Assembly (NCBI GenBank): GCA_021234155.1
Contig: JAJEKV010000131.1
Location: 1,411,288 to 1,475,287, forward strand
Length of the DNA stretch: 64,000 bases
Reading direction: 5' to 3'
Source of the DNA: Isoetes taiwanensis
Lineage: Eukaryota > Streptophyta > Lycopodiopsida > Isoetales > Isoetaceae
A model generated the notes under the pieces. It had not been told where the DNA came from. It made no database searches and saw nothing but the letters and a program-made list of their open reading frames with translations. Shown here piece by piece: positions 11,566 through 21,890 of this stretch (positions are counted from its first letter, which is position 1; every line of letters begins with the position of its first letter). The translations under genes and the position numbers were made by a program.

Positions 11566-12239
11566 TGTTAATGTGTGAAGCATCACACAGTTTAAATCGA
11601 TAGTTCATTATACAGGCTCTTATAGGCACAGGTGTGATCATTGATAATCTCACAGGCACACGTTGGTGATCATTGCTATTATACAAAAATTATAACCTAA
11701 GGGTTATCATGATGAAAGTGCAAAGCCTATTGTTAGTGGTTCATACCATTGTGCAAAAGATATAACCTAAGGGTTATTATTTTAAAAAAGTTAAGTCAGT
11801 GGTTAATGGTTGAGGCAGTTAATGATTATTATCACATGTTGATAAGGTTTGAACTTGAAAATAGATCGCGGTTCAATAGAATGAAGGCAACTGTGATAGG
11901 AAAAACATAGCAGGTTCCCAACTATATGGAAACATGAAGCCACGCTATCCCAAGAGGTCGAGATCAGGCCGAAACGGCCGGATCCGATCCTATAAAGACA
12001 AGGAGTAATCTACTAGAGAAGTGCAGACAGTAAGGTGATTGAGTTCGGCTTCAAATATAACCATTGTGCACTGAATATTTGTAACAGTAAGTTATTCAAT
12101 TTCGTCTCAATGAGCATTATCTTCAAAGATAGCTTATTATTTGAATAACCAAGGTCTATACTAGAAGTTGAAATTTGAAATAAAGACTAAGTTCTTGTGC
12201 TTGTTGTCTTGATCTAATCATTAGTACCTAATTCCAACA
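11566..12239 (+). repeat. Copia 3' long terminal repeat
   Basis: About 674 bp running from TGTTAATGTG, right after the polypurine tract, to ...AATTCCAACA. The ends form the TGTT...AACA inverted termini expected of an LTR. The next base starts a truncated minus-strand LINE. The matching 5' LTR is not in the window because the Copia element is 5'-truncated, so LTR divergence cannot be used for dating here. Confidence 0.75.
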
Positions 12240-12432
12240 CACTTCCTCTTCCTATCTTAAAATCCTTGTCTTTCCAACACGTGAATAACCGGTATCCTTC
12301 CTCCTCTAGTAATCTCTTGACATTGTGCTCGCATGTTTCCACCAGACATATTATGTCGTAGTTATGAGCCTCCTCGAGTCTTTCCCCATCATCCCACGGA
12401 TACCCTGTGCAGTTCCAGTACCATATGGTCAA
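12235..12432 (-). pseudogene. LINE endonuclease N-terminus (truncated)
   Basis: The frame reads IWYWNCTGYP, then YDIICLVET and an acidic/EEEGY segment. This is the start of an apurinic endonuclease-like (exonuclease-endonuclease-phosphatase) domain: the N-containing first motif, then the ET motif with the catalytic Glu. The reading then runs into the Copia LTR at 12239, so only about 65 residues of the domain remain. Confidence 0.65.
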
Positions 12433-12876
12433 TGCCTCTTCCCTTTGGGCTGTTCCTTTAGATTCTCTGTTTGTTCTGATCCATTGGTTACCCTCCTGGG
12501 TCGTCCCCTATTTTTTGACGTTGAAACTGGGCCTATTTGCCCATCTCGGTGTACATGTTCCTCGCCGCCCCCGTTTCCTCTTCCCCCTTCTGTGCCTGGT
12601 TGTGTCACCGCGGGAGTCATCTCTATTGGTGCCACTCCATCCAATCCATATGTTGTCATTGTCGGGATATTGGCACTCCCCCCTTCCTGCCCCTTTGATC
12701 TTATGGCTTCCAGTCTCCCTGTGTTCTGGTTCTGTCCCAGGAGGCTGGTCCCTGATCCGCTTGTGCAGGTACACTTTTCCATGCCTGACTCATGCTTATA
12801 TCCCTGCTTGATTTAGTTCCCTGGCCTTGGCCAGTTCTTTGTGCAACCCCTGTCGCTGCATAACTGTTAGTGCTTC

Positions 12877-13470
12877 CTATACGTTGATTCGATTTCTCAA
12901 TCTGGATCCCATGCATAGTATTCGTTCCTTGGATGCCATGTCCCTGAGCGTTAGATTTATGTGTCTTGCTCGGCCCGAGCGTACTGCCTTGGCGATTATG
13001 CTTCGATGATCTTTGAAAACTATTTCCATTACCTCTGCAGTAACTCGATACGTATCTTCATTAGGTTTCTCTGCCACTCCTATCAGCCTAACATCATGTT
13101 TAATCCTATTTTGTTCCTCGAATTCCATGATGTGCGGTTTTATTTTATCAAAAGATTCCCATGTATCTAACTTTTCTAGGTCAACCAACCTCTGCATGAT
13201 CTTGGCTTTTTCTTCCTCGATTTCGTTTATCCTCCGTTGCATCTCTTCGCTCGTCCTCTCGACCCCTTGCATCCTGACATCCATGCTGGATATGGCTATC
13301 TTGTTGCGGTTAGCCGTTTCCGCCAATGTGTTGAGTGCCTCCATGCTTGGGATTCTGGTCTCTAGCTGTTTGTTCACCTGGGCCAAGAAATCCTTGAGAT
13401 CTTGCTGGCTCACTGGTGCCTTTGCTGTATCCCCTTTCTTCTGTTGGCTGTTGGCTGTGTATTCTGCCAT
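12877..13470 (-). CDS. LINE ORF1 protein (coiled coil plus RRM-like region)
   Basis: A 197-codon ORF. Residues about 20-105 are rich in E/K/R/Q/L with heptad spacing and look like a coiled coil. From about residue 125 the pattern HDVRLIGVAE and a later ARHINLTLRD resembles the RNA-recognition-like centre and C-terminal domain of L1/Tx1-type ORF1 proteins, which package LINE RNA as a chaperone. It lies upstream of the endonuclease remnant on the same strand, as ORF1 should. The frame is intact over its length but the element is cut downstream, so it is an orphan ORF1. Confidence 0.65.
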   Translation of the reverse strand: MAEYTANSQQKKGDTAKAPVSQQDLKDFLAQVNKQLETRIPSMEALNTLAETANRNKIAISSMDVRMQGVERTSEEMQRRINEIEEEKAKIMQRLVDLEKLDTWESFDKIKPHIMEFEEQNRIKHDVRLIGVAEKPNEDTYRVTAEVMEIVFKDHRSIIAKAVRSGRARHINLTLRDMASKERILCMGSRLRNRINV

Positions 13471-13788
13471 TGAATCTTGGGTGATGTGTGTAGCGGTGAC
13501 TTTCTTCCGGCTGCGGCTATGGAGCTAAGGATTCTACTCTGGTATCAAAGCCGCTTCATTTCCCAGAGTTTTATTTGTTATCATAACGGTACCTTTTTTG
13601 AAAAACCCATAATTATTCTGCCCATTTCTCTGTATTATTCGATTTGCTATTTCCGCAGTGCCCGTAAATTTGGTCTTTATTGCTTCCCGTCTGTTCTGAT
13701 AATGAGAATATTTGGGGTCGCCAATCTGCTAATTTTGTTGGTTGGCTCAGTCACCTTTTTTATTTGATTGTGGTGTATCTTTCCTGTC

Positions 13789-14450
13789 GACTCGTCAATC
13801 ATGCTGATGCATCTCACATGTACTGTACAGTGAGCCGTATAGTGAGCTATATAGCAGGGGTCGAGTTTATGGTGGTCCAGAATACCAATTGTTGGGTCTA
13901 GCCCTCGCTATCCTGGTGTATGGCGGAGGGTGGGCCTCTGTGTCCCGTATCTTACTCCGTCTGCCTTTTACTCGATATGGGAGATATCATTTTGCTACTT
14001 ACCTAGCATTTTAATCCTATGTCCGTAGTGTGATGTGGCCTTCTTGCTTGACGTGTCAATCATGTTGATGTGGATCATGTCCACTATACCACGAGAGTTC
14101 GAGCTTATGGTGGTCCGGGATACCAGTTGGTGGGTCTAGCCTTCGCTATCCTAGTGTACGGCAGAGGCTGGGCCTCTCTGTCCCGTATCTTACTCCGTCT
14201 GCCTTTTACTCGATATGGAAGATATCATTTGTTCCTTATTTGGAAATTTAATCCTCTGTCTATAACGTGATGTGGCCTTCTTGTTGACGTGTCAATCATG
14301 CTGATGTGGATCATGTCCACTATATCACTCGAGTTCGAGCTTATGGAGGTCCGGGATACCAGTTGGTGGGTCTAGCCCTCGCTATCCTGGTGTACGGTGG
14401 AGGCTGGGCCTCTCTGTCCCGTAATTTGCTCCGTTCCCCCTTCTACTCAT
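13789..14450 (-). repeat. Tandem 5' monomers of the LINE
   Basis: Three similar units start with (GA)CGTGTCAATCATG-like sequence at 13789, 14050 and 14286 (periods about 261 and 236 bp; the third is partial). They share long blocks such as GGGTCTAGCC, CTCGCTATCCTGGTGTA and ACTCGATATGG. They sit upstream of ORF1 on the minus strand. Tandem promoter monomers are known in some L1 lineages, so a promoter role is plausible but inferred. Confidence 0.75.
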
Positions 14451-14536
14451 CTGATGGGCAACATCCGTTCATTCTTTGGGTGTATCTATCGTGCTTTGTG
14501 TCGGGGGTTTCCCCATCTAGCATAGGATGTAGGCAC

Positions 14537-14539
<3 letters not shown>

Positions 14540-14567
<28 letters not shown>

Positions 14568-14602
14568 GTAGGTAGGTAGGTAGGTAGGTAGGTAGATAGA
14601 TA
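14540..14602. repeat. (GATA)n / (GGTA)n / (GATA)n compound microsatellite
   Basis: GATA units pass into seven GGTA units and back to GATA. It directly abuts the outer edge of the LINE monomers. Confidence 0.95.
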
Positions 14603-14798
14603 GAAGCCTCTCGTCGCAACGGGTCTTTTACCTTTGTTTTTGTTGTTTTATATCCCACCCGTATTTGTCAAGGCTTTTAATATCTGACTAGGCATCCTAT
14701 TGTCGACCTGGATTATATGGCCCTCCCCGTCGCTGTATTTTCTGCTTCCCACTTTTGCGATCGCCACCCGTTGATTTCATGTCATGTACTCCCTGTTG

Positions 14799-15040
14799 TC
14801 AACAATATGGTTTGTTTTTTTTTTTTTTTTTTTTTGAAGGACGACAAGCTTTATTCACCAACTAAGAACGAGAGCAACATAAAATGCAAAGACATGATTA
14901 TAACCCCAGTGGACAAACCGATCCAAAATGCAAAGACATGATTATAACCTGCCTATGCAAAAGAATGCATCTGAAGGTAAGTATGCCAGATCAGTACTTT
15001 CTTCTCTTGATCAAGAGAAGAACATCAACAATATGGTTTG
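14799..15040 (-). mobile_element. SINE-like insertion with a perfect 16-bp target duplication
   Basis: The insert occupies 14815-15024. TCAACAATATGGTTTG flanks it on both sides (14799-14814 and 15025-15040), an exact target-site duplication. The left edge is a T-run of about 21 bases, which on the minus strand is a poly(A) tail, so a retroposed transcript of about 190 bp was inserted in minus orientation. The body contains a 46-bp direct repeat (AAAATGCAAAGACATGATTA twice, at about 14882 and 14928). No RNA polymerase III boxes are obvious, so parentage is unknown. Confidence 0.8.
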
Positions 15041-15238
15041 TATTTCTCCCGCGTTACAATTGTCTAACCTTTATCTTTGGGAGCTTTGTTAAGGGTAACC
15101 TTTTCTACTTGCCTATCTATTCCGTAACGCATTATACAGTCTAACTACAACTCCTCATTCTCTCAGAATATCTTACCAGCATAAAATAATAATTTGTGTT
15201 CATATCACAAGCATACACTCTCCAGTCGGGAGATATAT

Positions 15239-16290
15239 TCATACTCCTCCACTAGATATATCTGAATCTGAAGATTCGGGATATTCATTTATTGGTGGGC
15301 CACTTGATTCATTAATCAGCAGCATGTTACCTCTCAGTAGGTGTGTAGGTGTAACAATAAAGCCTTCTTTTTGGAACAATTGCTTGGCTTTTTCTCTCCC
15401 TCCTTTTGGACTTAAAAGGACATTAGAGTTCTCTATTCCCTGGCCAATTGGACTTAAAGGGACATTAGAATTCTCCATTCCTTGGCCATTCGGATTTATG
15501 AGGACCTTTATCTGACTTGCTATCGTACATGCTCCTTCCTTTTCCGCCATTCATTCCTTTGAGTTTTCCGCTCTTTTTGTTCTTCTTTCTGCTTCCTCCT
15601 CCATTCTTTTGCTCTTTGCTTCCTTGTTTTCTTGTAGGCACTCCCATAGCTTGTGTCCAGGACTGTTCCACAGGTTTGGGATGTATCATCACTCCCTGAT
15701 ATAAAGGAGTTTTGTTGTTGTCCAGCTTGGTGTCAGGTCTCATCCATTTGCCCTGGCAAACATCTCCTCCACGCAGTCTTACACCACAGATATTGCAAGG
15801 AATAGGTAGTCCTTGCCATGCTAAATTGAGGCTCTTATTGTCTCTGAAGAAATCCTAGTATTCTAATTTTGTTGGGATATTTTTCAAAATATCCAGTTGT
15901 ACCCAAACTTTGAGAGCTCTTTCTGGTATTGCTTCACATCCAATATATTCCTCTATCCCCAAAAATAATGTTTGAAAGATCTTCTAATGCTAGTACATTG
16001 GACTTAACCCTGCTATAGATCATGAAGCCGGGTGGAAGAGTTGCTTCAGATCATTTGGGTCAAATTTTCCATTCCATTTCTAGAAGTAAATTTGGGTATT
16101 AGCTCTGTATATCGTGCCTTGTTTAAGGAGATATTGCACCAAGCTATTATTTTCACACTCCACCACGAAAAAGAAATCGTGACAATACATTCCATTTATT
16201 TCAAGTGTTTTGTCCATTTGTCGCAATATGCCCTTGTCGGGCCTTATCATTCTCCATACCAACCTCGGTTCGACTTAGGGTTCCATCTGC
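15239..16290 (-). pseudogene. LINE ORF1 (DUF4283/zinc-knuckle type) remnant
   Basis: Minus-strand coding remnants read in order: a region with SLVQYLLKQGT near 16120, then ALKVWVQLDILKNIP near 15900, LAWQGLPIPCNIC near 15800 and a basic, Gly/Lys-rich tail (15743-15465). This is the layout of plant L1-type ORF1 proteins: a DUF4283-like nucleic-acid-binding domain, the VWVQL motif, a Cys motif and a charged tail. Several stops break the first half. The final 92 codons are open but not an independent gene. No ORF2 follows. Confidence 0.55.
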
Positions 16291-16299
16291 TATAATGCT

Positions 16300-17130
16300 C
16301 CGATTGCGAAAATTTTATTCAAGTGTGATACCCCTATAAGATGCTTGAACAAATGGCTTAACATCCTGGGCAACTTCAAGGTAAAAGATTTGCAGTTGAA
16401 GGATTTGCTTGAAGTTGAAGGAAATGAAATTCAAATGAATTCCTTTAAGAAATATTGGTAGCTCACTTGGCAAAGGGGTGTGTATCGCAATTAAAAGTTG
16501 TTGAGTTCAAGACTTGCTTTGTGCAACTGCCTTTGGCGACCATCTTTATACATATACAAGTATAATACTCATATGATCGTCACAGCCAGGTTGCTTATAA
16601 CCAATTGGTATATCAACTTCAAGCAATCTCCTCAGTGACAGTCTAGCAACAACATCAGTTCGCCCACCGCAAAAACCCAGGTGGTCATAGAATATTAAAA
16701 ATACAAGAAATCGTTGAGTGCCACCACATAGACTGAACCAAAGATCAAAGAAAATGTAAACTTGCTTCCATGAAAATATTTCCTAATGAATCAAGAAAGT
16801 ACATGAAATTTGCTGATAATATTTGGTGTGGAAGATCATACGGAAGTTACAAACCAGGCAAAATCACTCTTTTCAAGATCAATAATCTAGACCTAGTACT
16901 CAGCTGTATTTCAACTTGCAATATTTTGATGATATTATTTAATTGTCACATACCTGTTAGAATCGAGATTTTGCTTAAAGTTTTGTTGTTACATTCTATT
17001 TGGAGACTTTTTCATTTAAGAAAATATTTTTTTGTTTCCGTGGCTACTTTTTGCTTGAAATATCTGTGTTGATGGCATTGTTAGATTATATGAGGCATGT
17101 TTTGGCTCCTTTTCGTTTTTGGCTTGAGTT
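16300..17130. other. No gene seen
   Basis: Mixed sequence of ordinary composition between a LINE ORF1 remnant and a poly-T insert. The longest frame (about 100 codons, 16770-17072) has no recognisable motif. Confidence 0.5.
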
Positions 17131-17141
17131 TCTAGGTCATG

Positions 17142-17345
17142 TTTTTTTTTTTTTTTGAAGGATATATATAATAAGTACAAGAAGAGCGATACTAGGGTGC
17201 CCCTGCCCACACTTGGGCGAGCACCCAAATGGCATGTATACCTACCTACGACTCAAGAAACAAACCTGCCAAAGCTGTCTACAATGAGAAGGGTCCTCTC
17301 CCATACGGCTGCCTTGAACTGCTCCTTACGAGGGCACGCCAAGTA
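17142..17345 (-). mobile_element. Possible SINE-like retroposed element (poly-T edge)
   Basis: A T-run of 15 bases at 17142 is followed by GAAGGA, the same junction as in the SINE-like insert at 14815. On the minus strand this is a transcript ending in TCCTTC-poly(A). The body is relatively GC-rich and unlike its surroundings up to about 17345. I did not find a clean target duplication, so the far boundary is uncertain. Confidence 0.35.
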
Positions 17346-17768
17346 AGAAAAGTTGCTTGGATAGTTTTTGCTAGAAACCTTTTTTTTTTTGCATTGATAT
17401 ATTATATTGGGCACTTGTTTTGACTCCTTTCATGAAATCCTTTTTGTTTACATTGCATAGTCACCATAGGTTATATTGAACCTCTTTTTTCGCATTGCCG
17501 TTGTGGTTTAACATTTGCGGCTCTATAGTTCTTGAAAGGGTTAATCAATTTAATCATGAATCCTTAAAAATTTTGTATTAGGCTTTAGGGCTAGTTTCTT
17601 GGGATGAAAATGTTTGACGAGGGAGAGATTTCACTTGCCGGGTAAAAAAAAGTGTAGCTCGACCTTATGACACTTACAACATTTAATATTGATAACTACA
17701 AATAGACTTTATAGGGACTGCATCTCCTGGACCCTGCTAAAATTGGAGGAAAAAGAAGATGAAGAGAA

Positions 17769-18800
17769 ACAAAGTTTAAATTGAAACGCACTTATTTGCT
17801 CCAAACGCACTTTAAAAGAAATCTACAAGATATTCCCTAAAATTCTCTCAAAAAGGTCCATTTTCGCGGTCTGTGCGTGACAAGTGTGACAATTTTGACA
17901 ATTCAGGTACCCTTTTTGAGGGGGTAATTGTACTTAGATGCCATGAAAAAATGTTCGTTACCACTTTTCAGCCCCCTAATTTGGTTTAAAAAATTAGTAG
18001 AAATTTCAAGAACTCCAAAAACTAAACATTGAAAAAAACAACAAGTGCATTGATGAGTCATCCTCTGACTCGTTCAGGCTATGATCACCAAAGCTATTTG
18101 TGTCCACTGCCCCACCATCAAAAGTGATGTTCCTCAACACTGTCCACTTATGAAACTTCATCATCATCTGTAACAAACTTTTTGGCAGTTTCACCCAACA
18201 CACATGTTGTCATTTGAGCCCTAAAATGTGTTTACGACTTGCCAAATGTTGGTCAAGTAACCATACAACATGGCTTTATGTTCTTTAGCTTTAGTTCGCA
18301 GGCTTTGATTTTTCCCACGTTATTGAATGGTAGAAAATCGTACTATACAAGAGCTTAGGAGGCTTTGCACCAAACGGTATGAGCTCAAGCGGTATAAATT
18401 TATACCGCATGAGCTCAAGTGGTATAAATTTATACCACGTGAGTTCAAGCGAGTGGTATAAATTTATACCGCTTGTGAACTCGAATGGTATAAATTTATA
18501 CCGATAGTGAACGCGAGTGGTATAAATCTAAAAATTTAAACTCGAGTGGTATAAATTTATACTGCCTGTGAGCTTAAGCAGTATAAGTTTATACCATTAC
18601 CCCACATGAAAACAACGGGAGGAGTATAAATTTATACTAGAATTGTTTTACAGCGTTTTCTTATAAATCCAATACAATTTTACACAAGGAAATTATATTG
18701 GATGGATCTTTATTCATGGTTTTAACGTGACAGGGCGCAGATATAACGGCTAAAACGTGGCAGATGCTTTTGACGGTATAAATTTATACCGAGGCTAGGA
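17769..18800 (+). mobile_element. Second copy of the palindrome-bearing element end
   Basis: It starts AAACAAAGTTTAAATTGAAA and stays alignable by eye with 4046-4340 for about 280 bp. Shared blocks are CGCACTTATTTGCT, GACAAGTGTGACAATTT, and CATTGAAAAAAACAACAA. Both copies have a GGTATAAATTTATACC cluster about 350-600 bp further in. The opposite end of this copy was not found before 19172. Confidence 0.6.
18388..18796. repeat. Second cluster of GGTATAAATTTATACC palindromes
   Basis: About eight perfect or near-perfect copies of the 16-bp palindrome, several extended to 18 bp as CGGTATAAATTTATACCG. They are separated by short spacers that often contain GAGCTCAAG or GAACTCGA. It parallels the array at 4645-4912. 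Confidence 0.85.
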
Positions 18801-19707
18801 AAATTCTCTGAGAGGAAAGTTTTAGGGTTTTGAAATCTAACGATGCCAGAGTTTCTAGGTGAAACACAAAGTTTCTTCGTGATGCATGAGGCTTCTAAGG
18901 CTCGGAAAATGAAGAAAAAAAAAACTGTTCCGGAATCTTGTTTTTAGGGTCTGGCCGATACTGCTTCCAAGTTTGATCTGTTGGCAAAAATCCAGATGAA
19001 TCTACTCGGATTCCATCTCTCCAAAGCCATCTCTTCAATTCCATTTCTTCATGTCCAATGAAACGCTTTGGCTATTGCAACCGGCTTGATTTGTCCACAT
19101 GTCCATTGTCGAATCTCCATGTCCACTTGTCGGATTTGTTCCGGATGTGAACAAGCTGTGTGCTTAGACAAAGGTAAAAGCACGCCGTGGTGTTCCAATT
19201 CGCCGTCCCCGTCCCCCAAAATGTGGCATTGCATCCACCACTTTTGTGGTATAAAAGTATAATTATGGCACCGCCAACCGCCGGTATTTAAGAATAGAGT
19301 CCCTCGCCAAATGGGGAAATTCTAATTTCAAAAACTAAAATTCAAATTCAAATTCCTATTCTTTGGCCCCTTCCTCGTTTCTTTGCCCTACGCCCCGTTC
19401 TTTGGCTCCCTCCTGCTATGAAGCTCCAATCCATTGTGGATATGGATGTTAATGAGGTAATCTGTACAACAAACGGGCATTTGGGATGTGAGAAACGAAG
19501 AAGAACCAAGGAACAAGAAATGTTGAAGAAAAGATGCCGAGGAAAAGAAGAAGAGAAGAAAATTGGAGCTTAAGTGAATTGGCGTAAGGATCCGGTTCAT
19601 CAAGAAGTGCAAGCAAGAAACGCCATTGTCCTTAGTTTGCTAACGTCTTTCCATAAAACGACCAAAAGAATGGAGGATGGCACGAAGAAAGAAATTTTAC
19701 TTGATTT

Positions 19708-20055
19708 TTGAGGGATAAAACATTGGAAAAATTCATAGGTGAAGAATTAAAGGATTTGGAAGCCAAGAGCATCGTTATAAGGAGCCTCTGGGACTCCATG
19801 CAGGCAGTCAAACTCTCTACCAGCAATGACTGCCTAGCAGCCAAGAATAGTCACCTTGCAATATCTATACCACGCCGTCAGGATTCTGAAACAAGTGACA
19901 AAATCAGCCAGCGAGATCTTGGAAAGGTATTAGATGTTCACCCAAGAAACCTGCAAAAGGCAAAGAAAAAGAGGGAAGAGATCGATTACAATGGTGGGAA
20001 ATGGGTTTCTTACAAGAGGGCTAAAAGATTCGATGCAATTTGGATGAACATATAG
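19708..20055 (+). CDS. Open N-terminal segment of the transposase-like gene
   Basis: A 115-codon open segment, mostly charged, with a helix-like block LGKVLDVHPRNLQKAKKKRE that could bind DNA. Coding continues upstream to about 19640 in another frame, so the ATG here is probably not the true start. Downstream it runs on in shifted frames to about 20180 (...KREEHAP), ending near a GT that could be an intron donor. Confidence 0.45.
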   Translation: MRDKTLEKFIGEELKDLEAKSIVIRSLWDSMQAVKLSTSNDCLAAKNSHLAISIPRRQDSETSDKISQRDLGKVLDVHPRNLQKAKKKREEIDYNGGKWVSYKRAKRFDAIWMNI

Positions 20056-20182
20056 AAAAGATTCAAAAATTTTGGATTGAGAACACGAGTGTCTCCTAAC
20101 ACAAAGGATGTTAGAACTAGAAGATTGGAGAGAAATGTAAAAGAGAAGAACATGCGCCCACTATTTGGAGGAATCACCAGGT

Positions 20183-21140
20183 TAGTTTATTTACATTAAT
20201 CATGTTTTCTTAGTTATGGTGCTTAGTATGGTGGTGCATGTGGTGGTTATTGTGTTGTACAGTGATTGTTGTACTGGATGCAGCATGTGAATTGTGTGTA
20301 GCTATAACTAATTGATCCTGAGATACAAATTTTTGTTGAATAAAGACAAGCTGTTGGAAAGTATGATATATTAAAAAGGATCTTACAAAATTTGGCTTTA
20401 CAAAATTTGGCTTTCCATTGAAAGCTCACTGCCAGAACTAAATTTACATGCATGATTTCCTAAGCAAATGAAATGTCGGTATGGTCTGCTCGAGAACTGG
20501 TGCATCCAAAATTATTGTTTTACGCACTAAAGCATCTAAGCTTTCTGCAAATATCCCGGAATTTAACAGATGAGGTTTGCCGTGCTTCCTGCATCCCCCG
20601 GTGGTAAATGCACGCAATCTCGCTAGTAAAGTCCTCACTGTTGTAGTCGAGGCGGACAAGTGACAGAGAACAAATATATCACCCCCTTGCGGCAGCATGT
20701 AACATAAAGCTCATGAACTCGCCTAAGAGCTCTCTTCTGTCCAATCGACTCAAAGCATAGCCATTGAAGGCCCAAAGATCCAAATTTGTATGCCTTTAGG
20801 TTGGATTCGAATCAGCAAAGAAGGTGGATTTAGGCATATCCACCTTCGAGATTTATCACGCGAGCCCTTTAACATGTGTTGAATGCCCTCCTCGCTCACC
20901 CTACAATAGCCCGTGAGTGATCTCTGAACATCCCTCCTACCATGTTGCCGGAATGAACTTCTTCGATTTGGCGCCAATTGGGAATGAAAGGCCAAAATCA
21001 GATCGTAGGAACGAGGATTTAGGACCCGGATCCTTTTCTAATGATTAGAAGAGGAATGTAATTATTATTAGGGTGTACTAAATTTCCAGAAGTGTTTATG
21101 AGAGCAAAAGGCATTTTTTATGTCCGGGACGAAATAGGAT
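20183..21140. other. Non-coding stretch inside the transposase-like gene
   Basis: No motif-bearing frame on either strand. It separates the N-terminal segment from the CAC/GTG array, and could be intron or later insertion. Confidence 0.4.
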
Positions 21141-21144
21141 AAAA

Positions 21145-21890
21145 GTGATGTGATGTGATGTGTGGTGTCGCGGATGGTGGTGTGGTGTGGTGTGGTGTGG
21201 TGTGGTGTGGTGTGTGGTGTGGTGTGGTGTGGGTTGCGTTATGTCCATGGTATCATGTGGGTGTGTGCATGTTAATGTATGATCCGGAGAATCTCCCCTC
21301 ACCCCACCACACCCCCATCTATCCCACCACCATAGACTACCACCACATCTTTTATGCACACACATCCCACCACATCCCCCACCACACCCCCCTCCACCAC
21401 CACCACCACCACCTCCACCACCACCACATCACACCACAATCCACAACACCACACCCACACCACCACCACTACACCCCCACCACCACACTCCCACCACCCA
21501 CACATCCACCACACACCACCACACCACCCCCACCACCACACTCCACCACACCACATCATAGCACCACACACCACACACACCACCACCACCACCACCACCC
21601 CCCACCACCACCCCCACCACCACGCCCCCACCACCACACCACCACACCACCCACCACACACCACCACCACCCCCCCACCACCACCCCCACCACCACCACA
21701 CACCACTCCACCACCCCCACCACCACAATCCACCCACCACCCCCCCCACCACCACCACCACCACCACCCCACCACCACCCCCACTACCACACACACCACC
21801 ACCACCCACCACCACACTCCACCACCACATGGTGTGTGGTGGTGAATGGTATGGTGTGTGTGGTGGGGTGAGGTGGTGGTGTGTGTAATG
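21145..21890. repeat. (GTG)n and (CAC)n compound microsatellite
   Basis: GTG/GTGTG units at 21145-21235 are followed by a long irregular CAC/CCA array at 21296-21832, then GTG again to about 21890. Because every frame is open, it yields His/Pro/Thr-rich and Val/Trp/Gly-rich frames of up to 238 codons on both strands. These are not genes. Confidence 0.95.

Larger units (their letters stand above)
12240..14600 (-). mobile_element. Truncated LINE with ORF1 and tandem 5' monomers
   Basis: Read from right to left it has a 5' region with about 2.7 tandem units (14450-13789), ORF1 (13470-12877), a low-quality linker and the first part of the endonuclease (12432 downwards). It is cut off at the Copia LTR. 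Thus the 5' end survives and the RT is missing, the opposite of normal 5' truncation. Copia insertion into the LINE explains this. The LINE belongs to the same lineage as the one at 40804-43240, judging by the matching endonuclease start. Confidence 0.7.

Noticed and set aside
12325-12816. 163-codon plus-strand ORF
   Set aside because: Antisense of the LINE ORF1/ORF2 junction; Pro/Cys-rich, no motif, and the minus strand explains the region.
13013-13528. 171-codon plus-strand ORF
   Set aside because: Exact antisense of LINE ORF1, whose coiled-coil codons give Ser/Leu/Ile-rich hydrophobic sequence on the other strand.
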